NCBI GenBank assembly: GCA_021234155.1 | Contig: JAJEKV010000072.1 | Location: forward strand, 6,598,199 to 6,662,198 | DNA from: Isoetes taiwanensis | Lineage: Eukaryota; Streptophyta; Lycopodiopsida; Isoetales; Isoetaceae | Direction: 5' to 3' | Length of the DNA stretch: 64,000 bases | Shown: one piece after another, positions 22,621 to 34,369 of the stretch | Layout of the letters: the number at the start of each line of letters is the position of its first letter | Position numbering within the stretch: position 1 is the first letter of the stretch | Made by a program: the position numbers and the translations under genes | The notes under the pieces: model-generated | What the model was told of the DNA's origin: nothing | Database searches by the model: none | What the model saw: the letters and a program-made list of their open reading frames with translations, nothing else

Positions 22621-23260
22621 GTGACAAAAATTTTAGAATTCAAACCAGAAAAAAACTAGAATTCATTTGAGGCTTTCATCATCTGTAGCTTTTGAATTTG
22701 ATCACAATAAAACAAATAGAACATAAGTAAAAGTTACCATACCGCTACAACTATTTCTCTTTCACAATGACACCATTGTTTATCAATCCATATGATTTTG
22801 GATGCTCCATCTCTAGCTTAAAGATAATGCATGATTCACCTTATGGTTCGATTAAAGTTCCAAACCTACAATATAAATGCATACTTGTGGCCACTGTTTG
22901 ACTGATCTGCATGACATGGAAAAGGGCGTGGAATAATCCACCTGTTGTGTGCATAAGAATCTGTTTGTTGATTGAAGCTAAAGGCTGGCTGCTATGAACA
23001 ATCCGGCAGCCAGGAATATCCAAGAGTTGGAAGCAAACAGAGGGCCTAAACTGTAAACTCTTTTTGAATTTGCAGCAAATCTTAGGAAGGAAACAAAAGG
23101 GGGTTTTGCAGCACTACATTGTAGAATCAGGAAATCAATACCTTGTAAAAAAAAACATTATGCTAACTGAAGAAACATTAAAAAACAAATACCTTTGTAA
23201 GTGTGAGCAAAAAATCCATCTCGTGGTAGTAAAATCCACTCGGGCAATAAGAATCCAAGA
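22621..23260. other. No gene recognised
   Basis: AT-rich sequence between the inverted-repeat element and the CATGCA repeat. No frame with recognisable similarity on either strand. Confidence 0.4.
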
Positions 23261-23261
23261 G

Positions 23262-23440
23262 TGCAGTGCAAGTACACATGCATATGCACACATGCACACA
23301 TGCACATGCACATGCACTTGCACATGCAATGCACATGCATATACATTCACATGCACATGAGCATGCACATGCACACACATGCACATGCATGTGCACATGC
23401 ACATGCATACACATGCACAGTGCTCATGCACAAACACATG
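23262..23440. repeat. (ACATGC)n-type microsatellite
   Basis: Degenerate repeats of ACATGC/CACATG. The several Met/His/Cys-rich frames on both strands are by-products. Confidence 0.95.
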
Positions 23441-23767
23441 CAGAGAAAGACAACAATCCTCGGATTGTTCCAATCAACGAAAATCAACGGCCCATAAAGG
23501 TTATTATGCTACATATTATGCTACATATTGATCTTCATATATTCTATGGGGTTTTGTTTAGAAAAAAGTTGTAAGTCTAAGGACCTGTTACCAGTAGATA
23601 GATGCACCAGACTATGATCTCTTGATCATAGGATGGAATGATTAAGCTATGGAGGGATTGACCGAAATAGTTAGATGTGCTAGTAGGATTGTTGTCCAAA
23701 CTAGTTATGTCCGGGTTTTTTTTAGACATTTCATTTCTCTAGTTTAACTGGAGTTGCATCACATCTA

Positions 23768-25358
23768 TTGGTTTTAACAGGGACAAAGTATTTGATTCTA
23801 TCTTGTACTCACAAGATGGATGATGAGGAGGCACAAGCAGACACTGTTGAGTTTGTACCTCCTGTTTGGAATAGGGACCTTGGACCAATTGGTTATGCCA
23901 CGAGCAAAATTACTTGTCCAAGCAATGCTGTGCAGACAGTACTATGTTGCATCAAGAATCATCAGGTACACATTCAATTACTTGAAAAAGAGGCTACTAG
24001 AAAACCTGAGGAGCTCTCGGCTATCTCCCACTTGGGTTTTAATGATTGGCTGGAGCTAGTTCCAAAGCTAAATAAGCTTGACAATGACTGGGATGAAATC
24101 AGCAAGTTTATAGACGAGATATATGCTGGTCTACCAACAAAAGTATACCACTGCACCATGGAGGAGGATACAGCCAAGAATCATTTCTTCAAAGGAGTGT
24201 TGGCTCTTGAAAAAGCCCATAAGATAAAAAAATCCAGCCTCAGTGATGTCATTATCCAAAAGACAGCACTTAGTAACGATCCAGATGATGAAGACGACCC
24301 CTTTGGGGAATCTCTGCTTTCTGAAGAAGATAAAATTGCTATGAGCAAAAAAGGAACCAGCAGTGGTAATGGGGAGGATGATATGGATTTCAGTTTTACT
24401 TTACACAACTGTCACCTTTTTCCCATTATTTCTGAAAGGCTTGTTGAAAGCCATGCCATGTTCTGTAATCAAGGGATCTGGAGGACAACGAATTTTGGGG
24501 CCTTAGCTCCGATCAGCCGAGAATCATGGATCATGCTGGGAGGGTTAACACCCGAGCAAGAAAAAATGGCTAAGGTAGCAGCAGAAAAAATGGAGAAAAT
24601 AGTGCACAGAGAGAAGTTTAAGCTGAAGATAGACCATCGTTTTTTTGATAAAAAATGTAACAAAGAATGTAAAGCAGAAACGACACATGGCGTATTCCAC
24701 GATCAGGAGGGATGCATTCTATATTAAAAGGGTATGGAGAAGCATGTGCCCATATTTTAAATGTGTATGTGAACCGAGGGTTAAAGGTAATGCTTGTAAG
24801 GACAATATGACTTGGATTGACCATGCAGTGTGGTACATGTTAAACAACCTAGACTATATTTTCCCTGATATGTCGGTGGTAGCACAAATGGTGTCTATGA
24901 GAAAGTTTTTGAAGACCACTCTAAAAGAAAGCATAATTGCATACATTTCATGTTTGGAAGTGAGAAATACACTTATTAGCATGACACTGTTGATGGCAGC
25001 AGACCCATGGGCAGACCTAAAGCTGAACTTCCCCGTATGCAAAATGGCTACTATATGCGAGAAGAGCATAAAATCAGTGTCACTGATGCAAAGTGTGGAA
25101 GCTGGATCCAGCAATGTAGCAGAAAGGAAAACGAAGCAAATTAAACCCAGAACACCTTCTTATGGTACAGTCATGGGTTATGCCCCACCTCGGATTACAG
25201 TTCGACCAGTACAAAGTGGCTCAAGCATGGCCGATAATTCCAACATTGAGCAGATCTGCACTCCAAGTGGCATAGGAGGTTCAGTCTCTAAGCAAAAACA
25301 GGAACCTATTGTTAAGGATGGAGATGGAGTCGTCCAACAACTCACATATGACAAATAG
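23768..25358 (+). pseudogene. ORF1 of the PLE-like retroelement, diverged and frameshifted (copy B)
   Basis: Homologous to the ORF1 at 32420-34065. Shared blocks in order: VPPVWNRDLGPIGY, CPSNAVQTVLCCIKN, an acidic Asp/Glu segment (DDEDDPFGESLLSEEDK), LHNCHLFPIISERLVESHA, FCNQGIWRTTNFGALAPI, DHRFFDKKCNKE, MCPYFKCVCEP and, near the C-terminus, GYAPPRITVRP. A frameshift at about 24660-24690 separates the two halves, with about eight bases fewer than copy C. The stop is directly followed by GTATGG, a possible splice donor that is also seen after ORF1 of copy C. The start is uncertain: the first Met in frame is 23768, but ATG 23817 or a splice acceptor at 23780 is also possible. The function is unknown; the Cys/His clusters suggest zinc and nucleic-acid binding. 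Confidence 0.7.
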
Positions 25359-25989
25359 GTATGGATACCTTTATTTACAATATGCTTTTCCTGTACAAAT
25401 TCATTGCTCTTTGATGATAATTTGTACTATAAATGCTCGGGTCATATAATGACACCATTAACAGATTATGTCTGGCCTTTCTAAGTTTAGAAAGCACCAT
25501 ATGACAAGTAGAGCTGACATGCCATTGTTCATGTCATGCTAATACACTCCTTTCTCTTATTTTGAGAAAAAATAAAGAATAATGACCAATCCAAGATGAC
25601 CATGATACCAACCAGATTATTTAATAGATATCTGCTTAATAACATAATGTTTGACTGTGCACAGATCTCTAGAACAATCACCAAGGATTGCCAAGGCAGA
25701 AATCATATGTTGGAGAATAAGGAAAAAAGTAAACGTAAAGTGGTGCACTGTTTATTTTTGTCCAAGATACTGGATAAAATCTGCATTCCAAAAATAGTGC
25801 ACAGACATATGACTAAAAATCTAGGGGAGGTGGGTGAGCAGATCATGAATATGTAGCATTATAACAGGGGGTTTTTTTTATGTTTTTGTACTGTTTTCTC
25901 TAAGGTTTTCATATGATTTGGTGGCCGTATTCATCCAGATGTACTAAAGAGTATTTCTAGAGTGCAATCTTTTGTTAGCCATTGATTTT

Positions 25990-26080
25990 AGAAAAGGGGG
26001 CAAATCCTGTGGTGGGGGCTTTTAGGGTTCTTTTTAGGGTTTTTAGGGTTGTGTAGATTAGGGTCGTGGTCTTCCGTTGT
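25990..26080. repeat. Degenerate telomere-like motifs (TTTTAGGG)
   Basis: TTTTAGGG, TTTTTAGGG (twice) and a TTAGGG-like motif occur within about 90 bp. Read on the minus strand these are AAACCCTA 'telo-boxes', which occur in many plant promoters. A short interstitial telomeric tract is the other reading. Confidence 0.5.
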
Positions 26081-27828
26081 TGTGGTTTAATATTAGGGCT
26101 AGCATGCATGAGCTTATTGTTGCAGGGAAAGGCTTGGTGATTTTCAAAGGAATCCGGAAGGGAACTGCTCAAATGACTAGAATATGAACGACAGAGTTTC
26201 TTCCAGACCTATGACATGGAGGGAAACGAGTTTGGGCCATGTAACTTACCTTGTCAATGAAATAGCCGCTGCCCTGTAATCGTTGTTTTGTTCGGATCAT
26301 ATTGCAGAGAAATCGGCGTGAGACAAGGCTTGTATGGTAGTGGCGGATGGTTGTGCTTAGGCCATTCTGCAAGCTTAAACCTGAGAAATGGAAGCTTGGC
26401 CATGGTTTGAAGATTCACGCCTTCGTTACACCCGAGAGGAAGAAGCCCCCATTTTTTTTTTCATTGCAGCGCCTCCCTTTTTGTGAAATGGAATCACAAT
26501 CCAAGACTTGTGATTTGCCCAAACTGTGCTTGAATTCTGCTCTAGCTCCATGTCCCAAGCTCGTGGTGTTGAAATATTCTCGCAACCGAATCTCGAATTC
26601 CAAAACAAAGTTCTCATTGTGATTGCCATTAGTTCTTGAGCTATCTTTGGAGATAGCCGTTGGGGCTTCACCGACATCCACTTGCAGCCGGCATTCTATT
26701 TTGCAGGGAATATCGCACAGCAAGCATCTGTGGGTTATGCTTTCGAGAATACCTCTGCACCCAGCAGATCAAGTGAGTGGATTGGACCCTGCTTCTCTGG
26801 CTGCTTCTCTGGATTTGAAGATGGGAGGAGGAAAAATTGCATCTCAGTGTGCACGTACGTGTTTGCTAATTAGCTTATAAAACGCTTTGTTTTTTTCTTT
26901 CATTTGTTCAATCGTTCTTTTTGGTTACTTGATTATTTGCCTGCTTCAATATTGCCTTTCCAGATGCAGCTGTTGGCATCTACGGTGAGCTCCAAAGAAG
27001 GTTTGCACCAAGTCATTCATATGTGTATTAGAAATAAATCGGTGTTTTGACTAATTTTCTGTACCAATTTACTTCTGGGGTTAGTCAGCGGACATTGCTA
27101 TACAAATGGGAAGCATGTGGACAGCCAAAGATTGCGCAGGTTCAGACCATCCCATCTAGCCCATTATTATCAGGAATGATATTAGAATGAAAGCTGAAAA
27201 AGCTGGTCTACCAACATTCACAAGATTCATGCAGCCGCATACGTTTTGTATTTGAAGTGATTATGCATGACATGTTGGAGCTCGTATTCCTAACAAGTAT
27301 AATGAGAAACTATAGTCTGTCACTGCCCTGATCAAGCTTTACAAGATTTGTTGATGAAACGCGATATGCAATAACTATAACTGGATTGTATCGTGCTAAT
27401 TTTTGCATTATGCTTTTCAACTCCAATATATTAGGCCACAATTGTGCTACATATCCAGTAAGTGTAGCTTTCATTATTTCTTTGCAAATAAATGGATGAT
27501 ATTAATTGAATTCTTGTTTGTTCTCCTAAGACATATTTTATGCAAGAATGAAGCTTCAAACACTCTATTTTGCTCCAATTGACCAGCCCTGTTATGTTAT
27601 GTAGCACTGTAAACAACTCACATCATGATGGATGGTTAACTCTGGGTTCAAATTCCAGACCAAAGCTATCGCTCCACCCAGGAATTTCATACACATGAAT
27701 TGGATGCATAACTATTCCAAAAATTGCAGTTGCTCTTCTCATTATGTATTCTAAATGTACACTTGTTTTGTTTTGTTTTGCTTATATTCACAACATCAAC
27801 TCATCCAAGTGTCATGTAACGTTGTTTG

Positions 27829-28146
27829 TTTTTGGCCCCGAAGGGGCAAAAAAAAATTTTAACGTATAATACAAACCATTACATTACACGCATTAAAATT
27901 AAATTCCCCCTTAAACCCCCTTTTGTTTGGGTGCATATTCACACGGGGGGTGACGTAGGGCAGCGAGAGCCCTTATAATTATGTTTTGCACGTACAAAAT
28001 CAACACCATATAGTATATTTCCTGAAATCTTATAGTATTTTGTAAATCTTGTTATATAGTATAACAAATTTTGTACATCCATACCCCACAAACGAGGAAC
28101 TTTGTGTACGGTGTAGATTAAGGAATAAGGGGCGAATATGCCTATC
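27829..28146. mobile_element. Truncated relative of the long inverted-repeat element
   Basis: Starting at GGCCCCGAAGGGGC, this is the reverse-complement relative of the right half of the element at 21935-22620. It shares the inner arm (GGGTGCATATTCACACGG) and the unique centre as far as ATGCCTATCC. It has only one arm and stops at the border with the RT gene. Confidence 0.75.
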
Positions 28147-30080
28147 CTGGAGATACACTGAAAGCTTGAAAGAAATAAGCTACAAACCATATTACATTTT
28201 TGCACAAGACATTGAAGCAGTATGTCCATGCAGTAATCCAAGCTTAAGGGAATTTATAGATCCCAAGATTGGGCATATCAGGACTACAAATCTCAAAATT
28301 GTTAAAAGCAGAATTCTTAGGAACCTTTTTAGTAAAGGACTTGGACATATTCCGGACAGGCCACTGATATGGAGAGACTTGAAAGCAGAATTAAGAAAAA
28401 TCTGTGATGCCATATTTGAGTGGCACAAATATCAATTCCCAGATATTTGTGAAAATGATAAGATTGATGTTATTAATGGTATATTAGAGCAAGCTGGCTC
28501 TGAAATTAAAGAGGCATGTGAAAAAAGTAAATCTATAAAGTTCCCACTAAATGACCCTACGGTCATAAAAAAATATGGAGTGGCTGACTAAAAACCTATA
28601 CATTTCTGGGGTGGATAAAGCATCCAATAACCCGTCCTTCATATGCCCAAAACACATAAAGGACATGGCCTTTAAGAGGCTGGACAGTGAGGATTTTATG
28701 CCATTAGGAAGTGAGAAGGAAAATCTGATACAGGACCTTAATAGGACCATTGAAGAATATATCAAAGGCATACCGCATTTTTCTAATAAACTACCTTATC
28801 TCTTGGGCTTATTTAAAGCCCACAAATCAGAGTATAGATGGATAACTAATGCCCATGGCACCCTGTATACGGAATTAGCACAAATCATTACGGTGGTACT
28901 TAATGAAATGCTGAACTTATGGCCTGAGGTATCTAAAGATTTATGTGCCAATATCAGCACATTTGTGGGCAGCAAATTAAATGTGAACTGGATTATTAAC
29001 TCGGTTTATGATGTAGCAATAAATTTACCCACCAGGATTGAGGAAGTGTATGTGGCAGACATTACCAAACGCTACGAGAGCATTCCATTACTCGGGGATC
29101 ATGGTATTTGCAATACTAGTGAAAAGGTAATCCATGCGACCTGGAATTATATGAAAAATAAAAATCAGAAATTTGAACTATGGATCAAGCATTCCAGTGG
29201 GTAATGTAACTACTAAATGGTTTAAGGCTGCCCCAAAGAGAAAATGCTGGTCTATGATGAGCAGAAAAAAGTTTATTACCATTAACAATTGGTTGTTAGC
29301 TAATTGCTATGTCCAAATGGGGAAAGGGATTTGGCAGCAGGTCAAGGGTATCCCAATGGGATTCTCCTGTAGCCCTAATTGGTGCAATATTTATCTTGCA
29401 TGGTTCGAATTGGATTTCATCAGAAATTTAGCAAGGCAGGGGAGATTTGAGGAAGTTAAAAAATTTAAATATGTATTCCGTTATATGGATGATCTTCTCG
29501 CCATTAACTGTCCTAATATTAAGAGCTTCCTTAATAAAGATGGACTGGAAAACGGACAAGAATTACAAATATATGACCTCAGTATACTGGACATTAAGGA
29601 AGAAACTGGATATACAGAATTTGCACCTGGAATACATTGTGGTAGCCATGCAAACTTTCTTAATATGACGATACAAGTATTTGACAGAACATTAGGCATA
29701 TTTCAGACAGTGAAATATGATAAAAGGCTAGCACTACCCTTTAATTCTATAAGGTTTGTGCATGCATGCAAACAAGCAGCCATATTTCCAAGCCAGGAAT
29801 GTGGTCATCTCACAGATTATGCCATGTCTATACGTAAACTCTAATCCCAGCAAAGCAGCAAAAGATATTATGGAGTTGGTACAACAGTTTGTCTCCAACG
29901 GATTTGATGAAGCTGGTATGAAGAAAAGAATTGTCAAGTATATTAAAGCCGCTGATTTCCACGAATCAAATTTGACATCAACGTCCTGCTAGAAATGATC
30001 AAAGAATACTAAAGGTACGCCTATGATTTTACTTGGTAATTGGATATTGTTTCTAATATAATAAACATTCTGGAGCAAAC

Positions 30081-30134
30081 TATAGGGTTGTAAAAGACCC
30101 CTACTGTAACAAGTAGGGGTCTGCTCACCCTATA
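30081..30134 (+). ncRNA. 3' stem-loop of the retroelement (copy B)
   Basis: GACCCCTACT and AGTAGGGGTC (30096-30121) form a perfect 10-bp stem. An outer stem TATAGGG/CCCTATA (30081-30087 with 30128-30134) encloses it. It lies about 90 bp after the RT stop and about 80 bp before the element end GGTAGGGTTTTTTT. The copy C equivalent is at 36484-36508. Confidence 0.7.
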
Positions 30135-30609
30135 AGTTACAGTGTTAAAAGTTTTTCCTTTTTTGAAAAATACAGGGGTCTTATATAACCTTACGGCAGG
30201 AGGTAGGGTTTTTTTTATAATAATGATCTGCATATTCCATGTTTTGGGAGAAGCAATTATATTGGAAGGGTACAAACCTGACGGTTGTAATAACCAAATT
30301 AGACAGTGCTCAAAATAATGTTTAAACATAATAAGGTCTCTTCTTTAGTACTTGGGTTCTTTTTGGAAAGAAAATGAAAACTAACTTAAGTTATTAAGTA
30401 TAGACAATGACCAAGTAGTTGATATAACTATGATATTATTCAGTCTCTCAATTCATAAAATTTAATGGATAAAATATGTCGCCGTAATAATTTATGGTCT
30501 AAGCTAGGGTTTGGACCAAGAAAGTAAAGCCAAGCCTCGATCCTTAATTGTGCTGGGCAGACCTCGTAAGACCCAAATATTGTGTAGGATTCTGGCAGAC
30601 AGCTGACCC

Positions 30610-30939
30610 ATGGGATTTAATTCGGATGGCTGGTCCGGAAGCCATAGTTCTGAGGAGGAGTTTTCACTTGATACAGAGACGGAGAGAGAGCTCCTATGGT
30701 GCAGAAACTCTGAAAAACTTGATAAATTAAGTATGAATAGAAGAGGGGCTGGTCGAGGCTTTGATTCTAAGCGAAGCTTTGAGGATAACAAAGCTGGCTA
30801 TATGGCTAAAAGGGGTGGAGGGTTTAATCGAAACCCTGGAGGATATTACAGAGGCAATAGCAATAGTGAGCTGTACGTGCCTGAGACACAATCAAATGAA
30901 GACGACATGGGCTCTGATAATGAAGACTTACAGGTATAA
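30610..30939 (+). CDS. Small acidic/Gly-Arg-rich ORF of the retroelement (copy C)
   Basis: A 109-codon frame. The N-terminal 45 residues are Ser/Glu/Asp-rich and contain ERELLWCRNSEK. A middle part with GAGRGFDSKRSFEDNK and RGGGFNRNPGGYYRGN is Gly/Arg-rich, as in RNA-binding RGG proteins, and the end is acidic (YVPETQ...DNEDLQV). The relative at 37010 in copy D keeps the same order of motifs (ELEWC, GRGRGFDNKRS, RNRRNNYR, YVPESQ) despite strong DNA divergence, which argues for selection on the protein. The last sense codons ACAG/GTATAA form a possible splice donor, so this may be the first exon of a longer product. An RNA chaperone role is a guess. Confidence 0.6.
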   Translation: MGFNSDGWSGSHSSEEEFSLDTETERELLWCRNSEKLDKLSMNRRGAGRGFDSKRSFEDNKAGYMAKRGGGFNRNPGGYYRGNSNSELYVPETQSNEDDMGSDNEDLQV

Positions 30940-31551
30940 AATATGCTAGTTATCTCTGCATAAATATGGCCTTTCCTGCCCTAGATACATGGTACAGGTT
31001 TAATTCATAAGGCCAGACCTGGCGTTGGATTGAACCTATGATTATGGATTGCAAGGTATGATGTTTGAATAAAGGGAAAGCTTAAGCTATCTAAGCACTA
31101 AAAGATGATACAAGGGCAGCATAATGGCTAGGCTGTAGCATTTTAAATAAGTCTCTGATTCTTTAGATGAGAGATTTAAAGATAAGGAGAGTATAAGCAG
31201 ATTGCCTTGCGGATTGGAGCACTAAAGTTGGTTACAAAAATAGTTTAAATGCTGGAATATAAGATCTTAAATAGATCTTGGTTTTGTAAAATAGATTAAC
31301 GAATTCCTAAGCCTATTCCTAACCATATGAATAGAAAATCGGCCAATAAAAGTCATATGGGTACAGCCTAAAGGCCAGCTATGTATAACAGTCTGAAATA
31401 CTTGTAGTGAATTAGTGTTCTAATTCAATGTAGTTTAGATACGTTGCATATGATTAGGAAGGGATTCTGGTTGTGAATTGTATTGTTACTGTTTGTTGTT
31501 ATTGTTTGATGTACTATTTAGACTGTACATAATTAGTAGATGATCGGACAT

Positions 31552-31620
31552 CAAGAGCAAAGGGTACATTAGGTGATGGGCGAAGAGCCAAGAATCACCT
31601 GATGTACCTTTTGGCCCTTG
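31552..31620 (+). ncRNA. Conserved RNA hairpin in the retroelement 5' module (copy C)
   Basis: Identical to the hairpin at 20626-20694: nested stems closed by CAAGAGC/GCCCTTG, with the apical GGC-GAAGA-GCC and bulged AAGAA. The sequence after it (TCGTTACC, then GGCTGCAGGTACG) is also conserved into copy D. Confidence 0.65.
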
Positions 31621-32419
31621 GGTCGTTACCGAGTCTATCGCTAACGTTCTCATGATTGGCTGCAGGTACGTGGTGATTCTTCTCCTAATGTATCTTCTTT
31701 GCTGTTATGGTGTCTGGTCGATCGAAATGGATGTACAGGTCTAAGATAGTTACAGTAACTTATGGACTGATTCAGCCATAATAGTTAACTCAAATTTCGG
31801 GCATATTTCTGAAAAAACCATGGCATAAGGTACTTACTTATAGGGTAAGGCCTAGTGTAATTTTTGTTAAACTCTGTGGCGTGCTGTGGTAATAGTAAAT
31901 GATGATTTAAGACATACAAGTAATGGGGCTCAAACTGCCAGCAGGTATGAATACAATCCTTATTACATTTTGTAATCGGATATTTATGTAAGAGACAGCT
32001 ATCTACCTTATTTTCAAATGAAATATAAAGTACTGGAACGGCTTTATATAGTTATCATGGCTTCACATAGGTACTATCATAAGTGTATCCTTAAATCTGG
32101 CTAAGAATGTGATTGTTTTACTGCAATAAAGTGGATTTAGGGAATAGTCTCCAGATATATGAGATATAGTGGATATTTTATGTTGAATGATAAGAAAAGA
32201 GCAGGATAATGACATAAATATGCTGAAGAAAAGGTCAAACTCTTACTGTTATAGGCAGCCAGAAATATTGCTGTTTGAAGGAGTATATTAAATAGAGACA
32301 TATGTTCTTATAGGTCGAAAGCTGAAAAGAAGCATTCCTTATATGCTAAATGATAAACAGTGACTGCAAAAAATACCTTCGTAATAAGGACTATAGTGAA
32401 AAATTAAAAAAGGAAATAC

Positions 32420-34065
32420 ATGGTTTGCATTAAAGTTGCAGGACATGCAAATGGATCTATGACTTTAAAATTTCCTTTTGTTTCTTTTGTTAAAAAAGCC
32501 CAAGAAAAGTATGAAGCCCAAGAAGACTATAGTACGGACTATGCACCACCAGTTTGGAATAAGGAACTAGTGGAGATCGGATATGACAAACTGAAAGTTG
32601 GATGTCCCAACAATGCTGTACAAACATTGATGTGCTGTATAAAGAATATGTTTATACATCAACTTATCATGGAGAAGGAAAGCACCATCCGAGAAGGACA
32701 ATACTCAGCTATAGAGCACCTGGGCTTTAATGGATGGCTGGCAGCCATTATTGACATAGGAAAGATTGGAAAACAATGGGATGATGCTGTTGCATTGGTG
32801 GATAAAATTTACATGGAACTGCCACAAAGGATTTATCAGCATACTATTGAGGAGGATCGGGCTAAGGAGGAATTTCACTTTGGGGTTGCTGCTCTAGAGA
32901 AGGCGAATAACATCAAGAAACCCCCAGGTAGTAAATCCCGGGCACCGGTTAACAATGAAATATGTGTGCTTAATGCAAACACAGATGAAGATTCTGATCC
33001 ATTTGGAGCTGCTTTATTATCTGAGGAGGACAAGGCTGCACTTAAGGTACCCAAGAAGACATGTAATAATGATGAGGACAGTGACTTTGAGTTTACACTC
33101 TATAATTGCCAAAGATTCCCGCTTATTACTGAAAGACTAGTAGAAGGGCATGCTGCTTTTTGTAATCAAGGCATATGGCGAACCAAAAATTTTGGGGCTT
33201 TGGCACCCATAAACGAAGAGTCCTGGATGTTCTTAGCTGACATTTCGGTAGGGCAGGTTAAGGAGGCTAAAGTGGCTGCTGGGAATATGGAAAAAATGAT
33301 CCGAAAGGAAAGGTTAAAATTATGCTTTGACCACAGGTTTTTTGACAAACATTGTAACAAAGATGACTGCATCTATGTTAAGCAAAAGGGGCACATGGCA
33401 TACCCTTACTTGGAAAGAGGTGACTTCTATCTAAAACGGATTTGGAGGACTATGTGTCCATACTTTAAGTGTGTCTGTGAGCCAATGGCCAAAGGAAACA
33501 CATGCAAGGAGAATATGACATGGCTCGATCAAGGGATATGGTTCATGTTCAACAATCTCGACCGGATCTACCCTGAAGTTTCAGACAGTCGATGTTCCTT
33601 TTAAGAAACTGCCTCAAAACAGTTCTGAAATCTAGTATTGTCTCCTATATTTCGTATCTTGAGATAAGGAAAACTATGATTGACATGGCTTTGAAACAAG
33701 CTGCTGACCCCAATAGTGATTTAAAAATTGGGGGCCAGAAAAATATGATGGCCATTATTTGTGAAAGGACCATAAAACCTATGTCCTTTTTACGTGGCGA
33801 CTTGAAGCACCAAAGAAGTATTAGTGACAAAGACAAAGAACAAAAAGATGGCCCTGATAAAAGTAAAGGTGTCTATGGTACACCTAGTGCAGGCTATAAG
33901 CCCCCTAGAATTACAAAGCTACCAGGTCCGGAGGACACAAGTACATCTTACAGTCAATCAGTGGAAATTATTGGGACGCCAAGTAACATCGGACACTCAC
34001 CACAAAAGAATCAGAATCGAGCAAACAAGGATGGACCTATGATCGGACGAAAGCTCAATCTGTAA
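32420..34065 (+). pseudogene. ORF1 of the PLE-like retroelement (copy C), one frameshift
   Basis: Two overlapping frames (32420-33604 and 33592-34065) join into one protein of about 545 residues. Alignment with copy B shows that a single base is missing near 33590, at the step from EVSDS to MFLLRNCLKTVL. No known family was recognised. Visible features: the conserved block YAPPVWNKELVEIGY; CPNNAVQTLMCCIKN; an acidic linker (NTDEDSDPF, NNDEDSDFEF); NCQRFPLITERLVEGH; FCNQGIWRTKNFGALAPI; and a Cys/His-rich region (HRFFDKHCNKDDC, then MCPYFKCVCEP and NTC) that could bind zinc. A low-complexity C-terminus contains GYKPPRITKLPG. No GIY-YIG signature was seen. The first 80 bases of the frame are identical to copy A. 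Gag-like, nucleic-acid-binding or novel nuclease roles are all open. Confidence 0.7.
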
Positions 34066-34369
34066 ACTGGTATGTTGTTTTCAATCAACGAATGACACGT
34101 ATATATATAATACTGTCTTTGCATTTATTTGATGACATTATCTTATGAAATGATACATGTATGATTAGTGACTGTATAATACAGTTCTAATGTCCTAGTC
34201 GTATGACTATGGACTTATCTAAAGACGAGAGTCTTACTGGCCAAATGGCAATGCACAGTTTAAGTGCACGGACACTTTTAATGATAATACTCCTGACCTT
34301 AAGTGATAGGGATAAATATATAATATGACTTTACTAATATGGCCCTCTGAATTATAGTATTAATGACTG

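Larger units (their letters stand above)
25857..28146. mobile_element. Insertion of about 2.3 kb within the copy B RT gene
   Basis: The RT reading frame is homologous to copy C up to ATCATGAAT (about 25850) and again from GGAGATACACTG (about 28148). The DNA between is unrelated to the retroelement. It contains telomere-like motifs near its left end, no protein I recognise, and a truncated inverted-repeat element that reaches exactly to the right breakpoint. Confidence 0.8.
25640..29992 (+). pseudogene. PLE-like reverse transcriptase, interrupted and frameshifted (copy B)
   Basis: This is the same protein as the intact RT ORF at 34370-36403 but clearly diverged from it. The N-terminal part (about 25670-25856, KVVHCLFLSKILDKICIPK) is cut off after MNM by an insertion of about 2.3 kb. 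It resumes at about 28147 with YTESLKEISYKPYYIFAQ, then AVCPCSNPSLREF and GHIRTTNL. RT motifs follow: VDKASNNPSFICPKH, LPYLLGLFKAHKSEYRWI, VADITKRYESIPL (motif A), VKGIPMGFSCSP (motif B), FRYMDDLLAIN (motif C). Frames change near 28580, 29190 and 29800, so it is dead. Before YVNSNP it has an extra 15-20 residues compared with copy C. Confidence 0.8.

Noticed and set aside
23135-23574. Met/His/Cys-rich frames on both strands
   Set aside because: By-products of the ACATGC microsatellite.
32420-34065. GIY-YIG endonuclease in ORF1
   Set aside because: No GxY...YxG pair with downstream Arg and Glu could be seen; GYDKLKVG is not a match.
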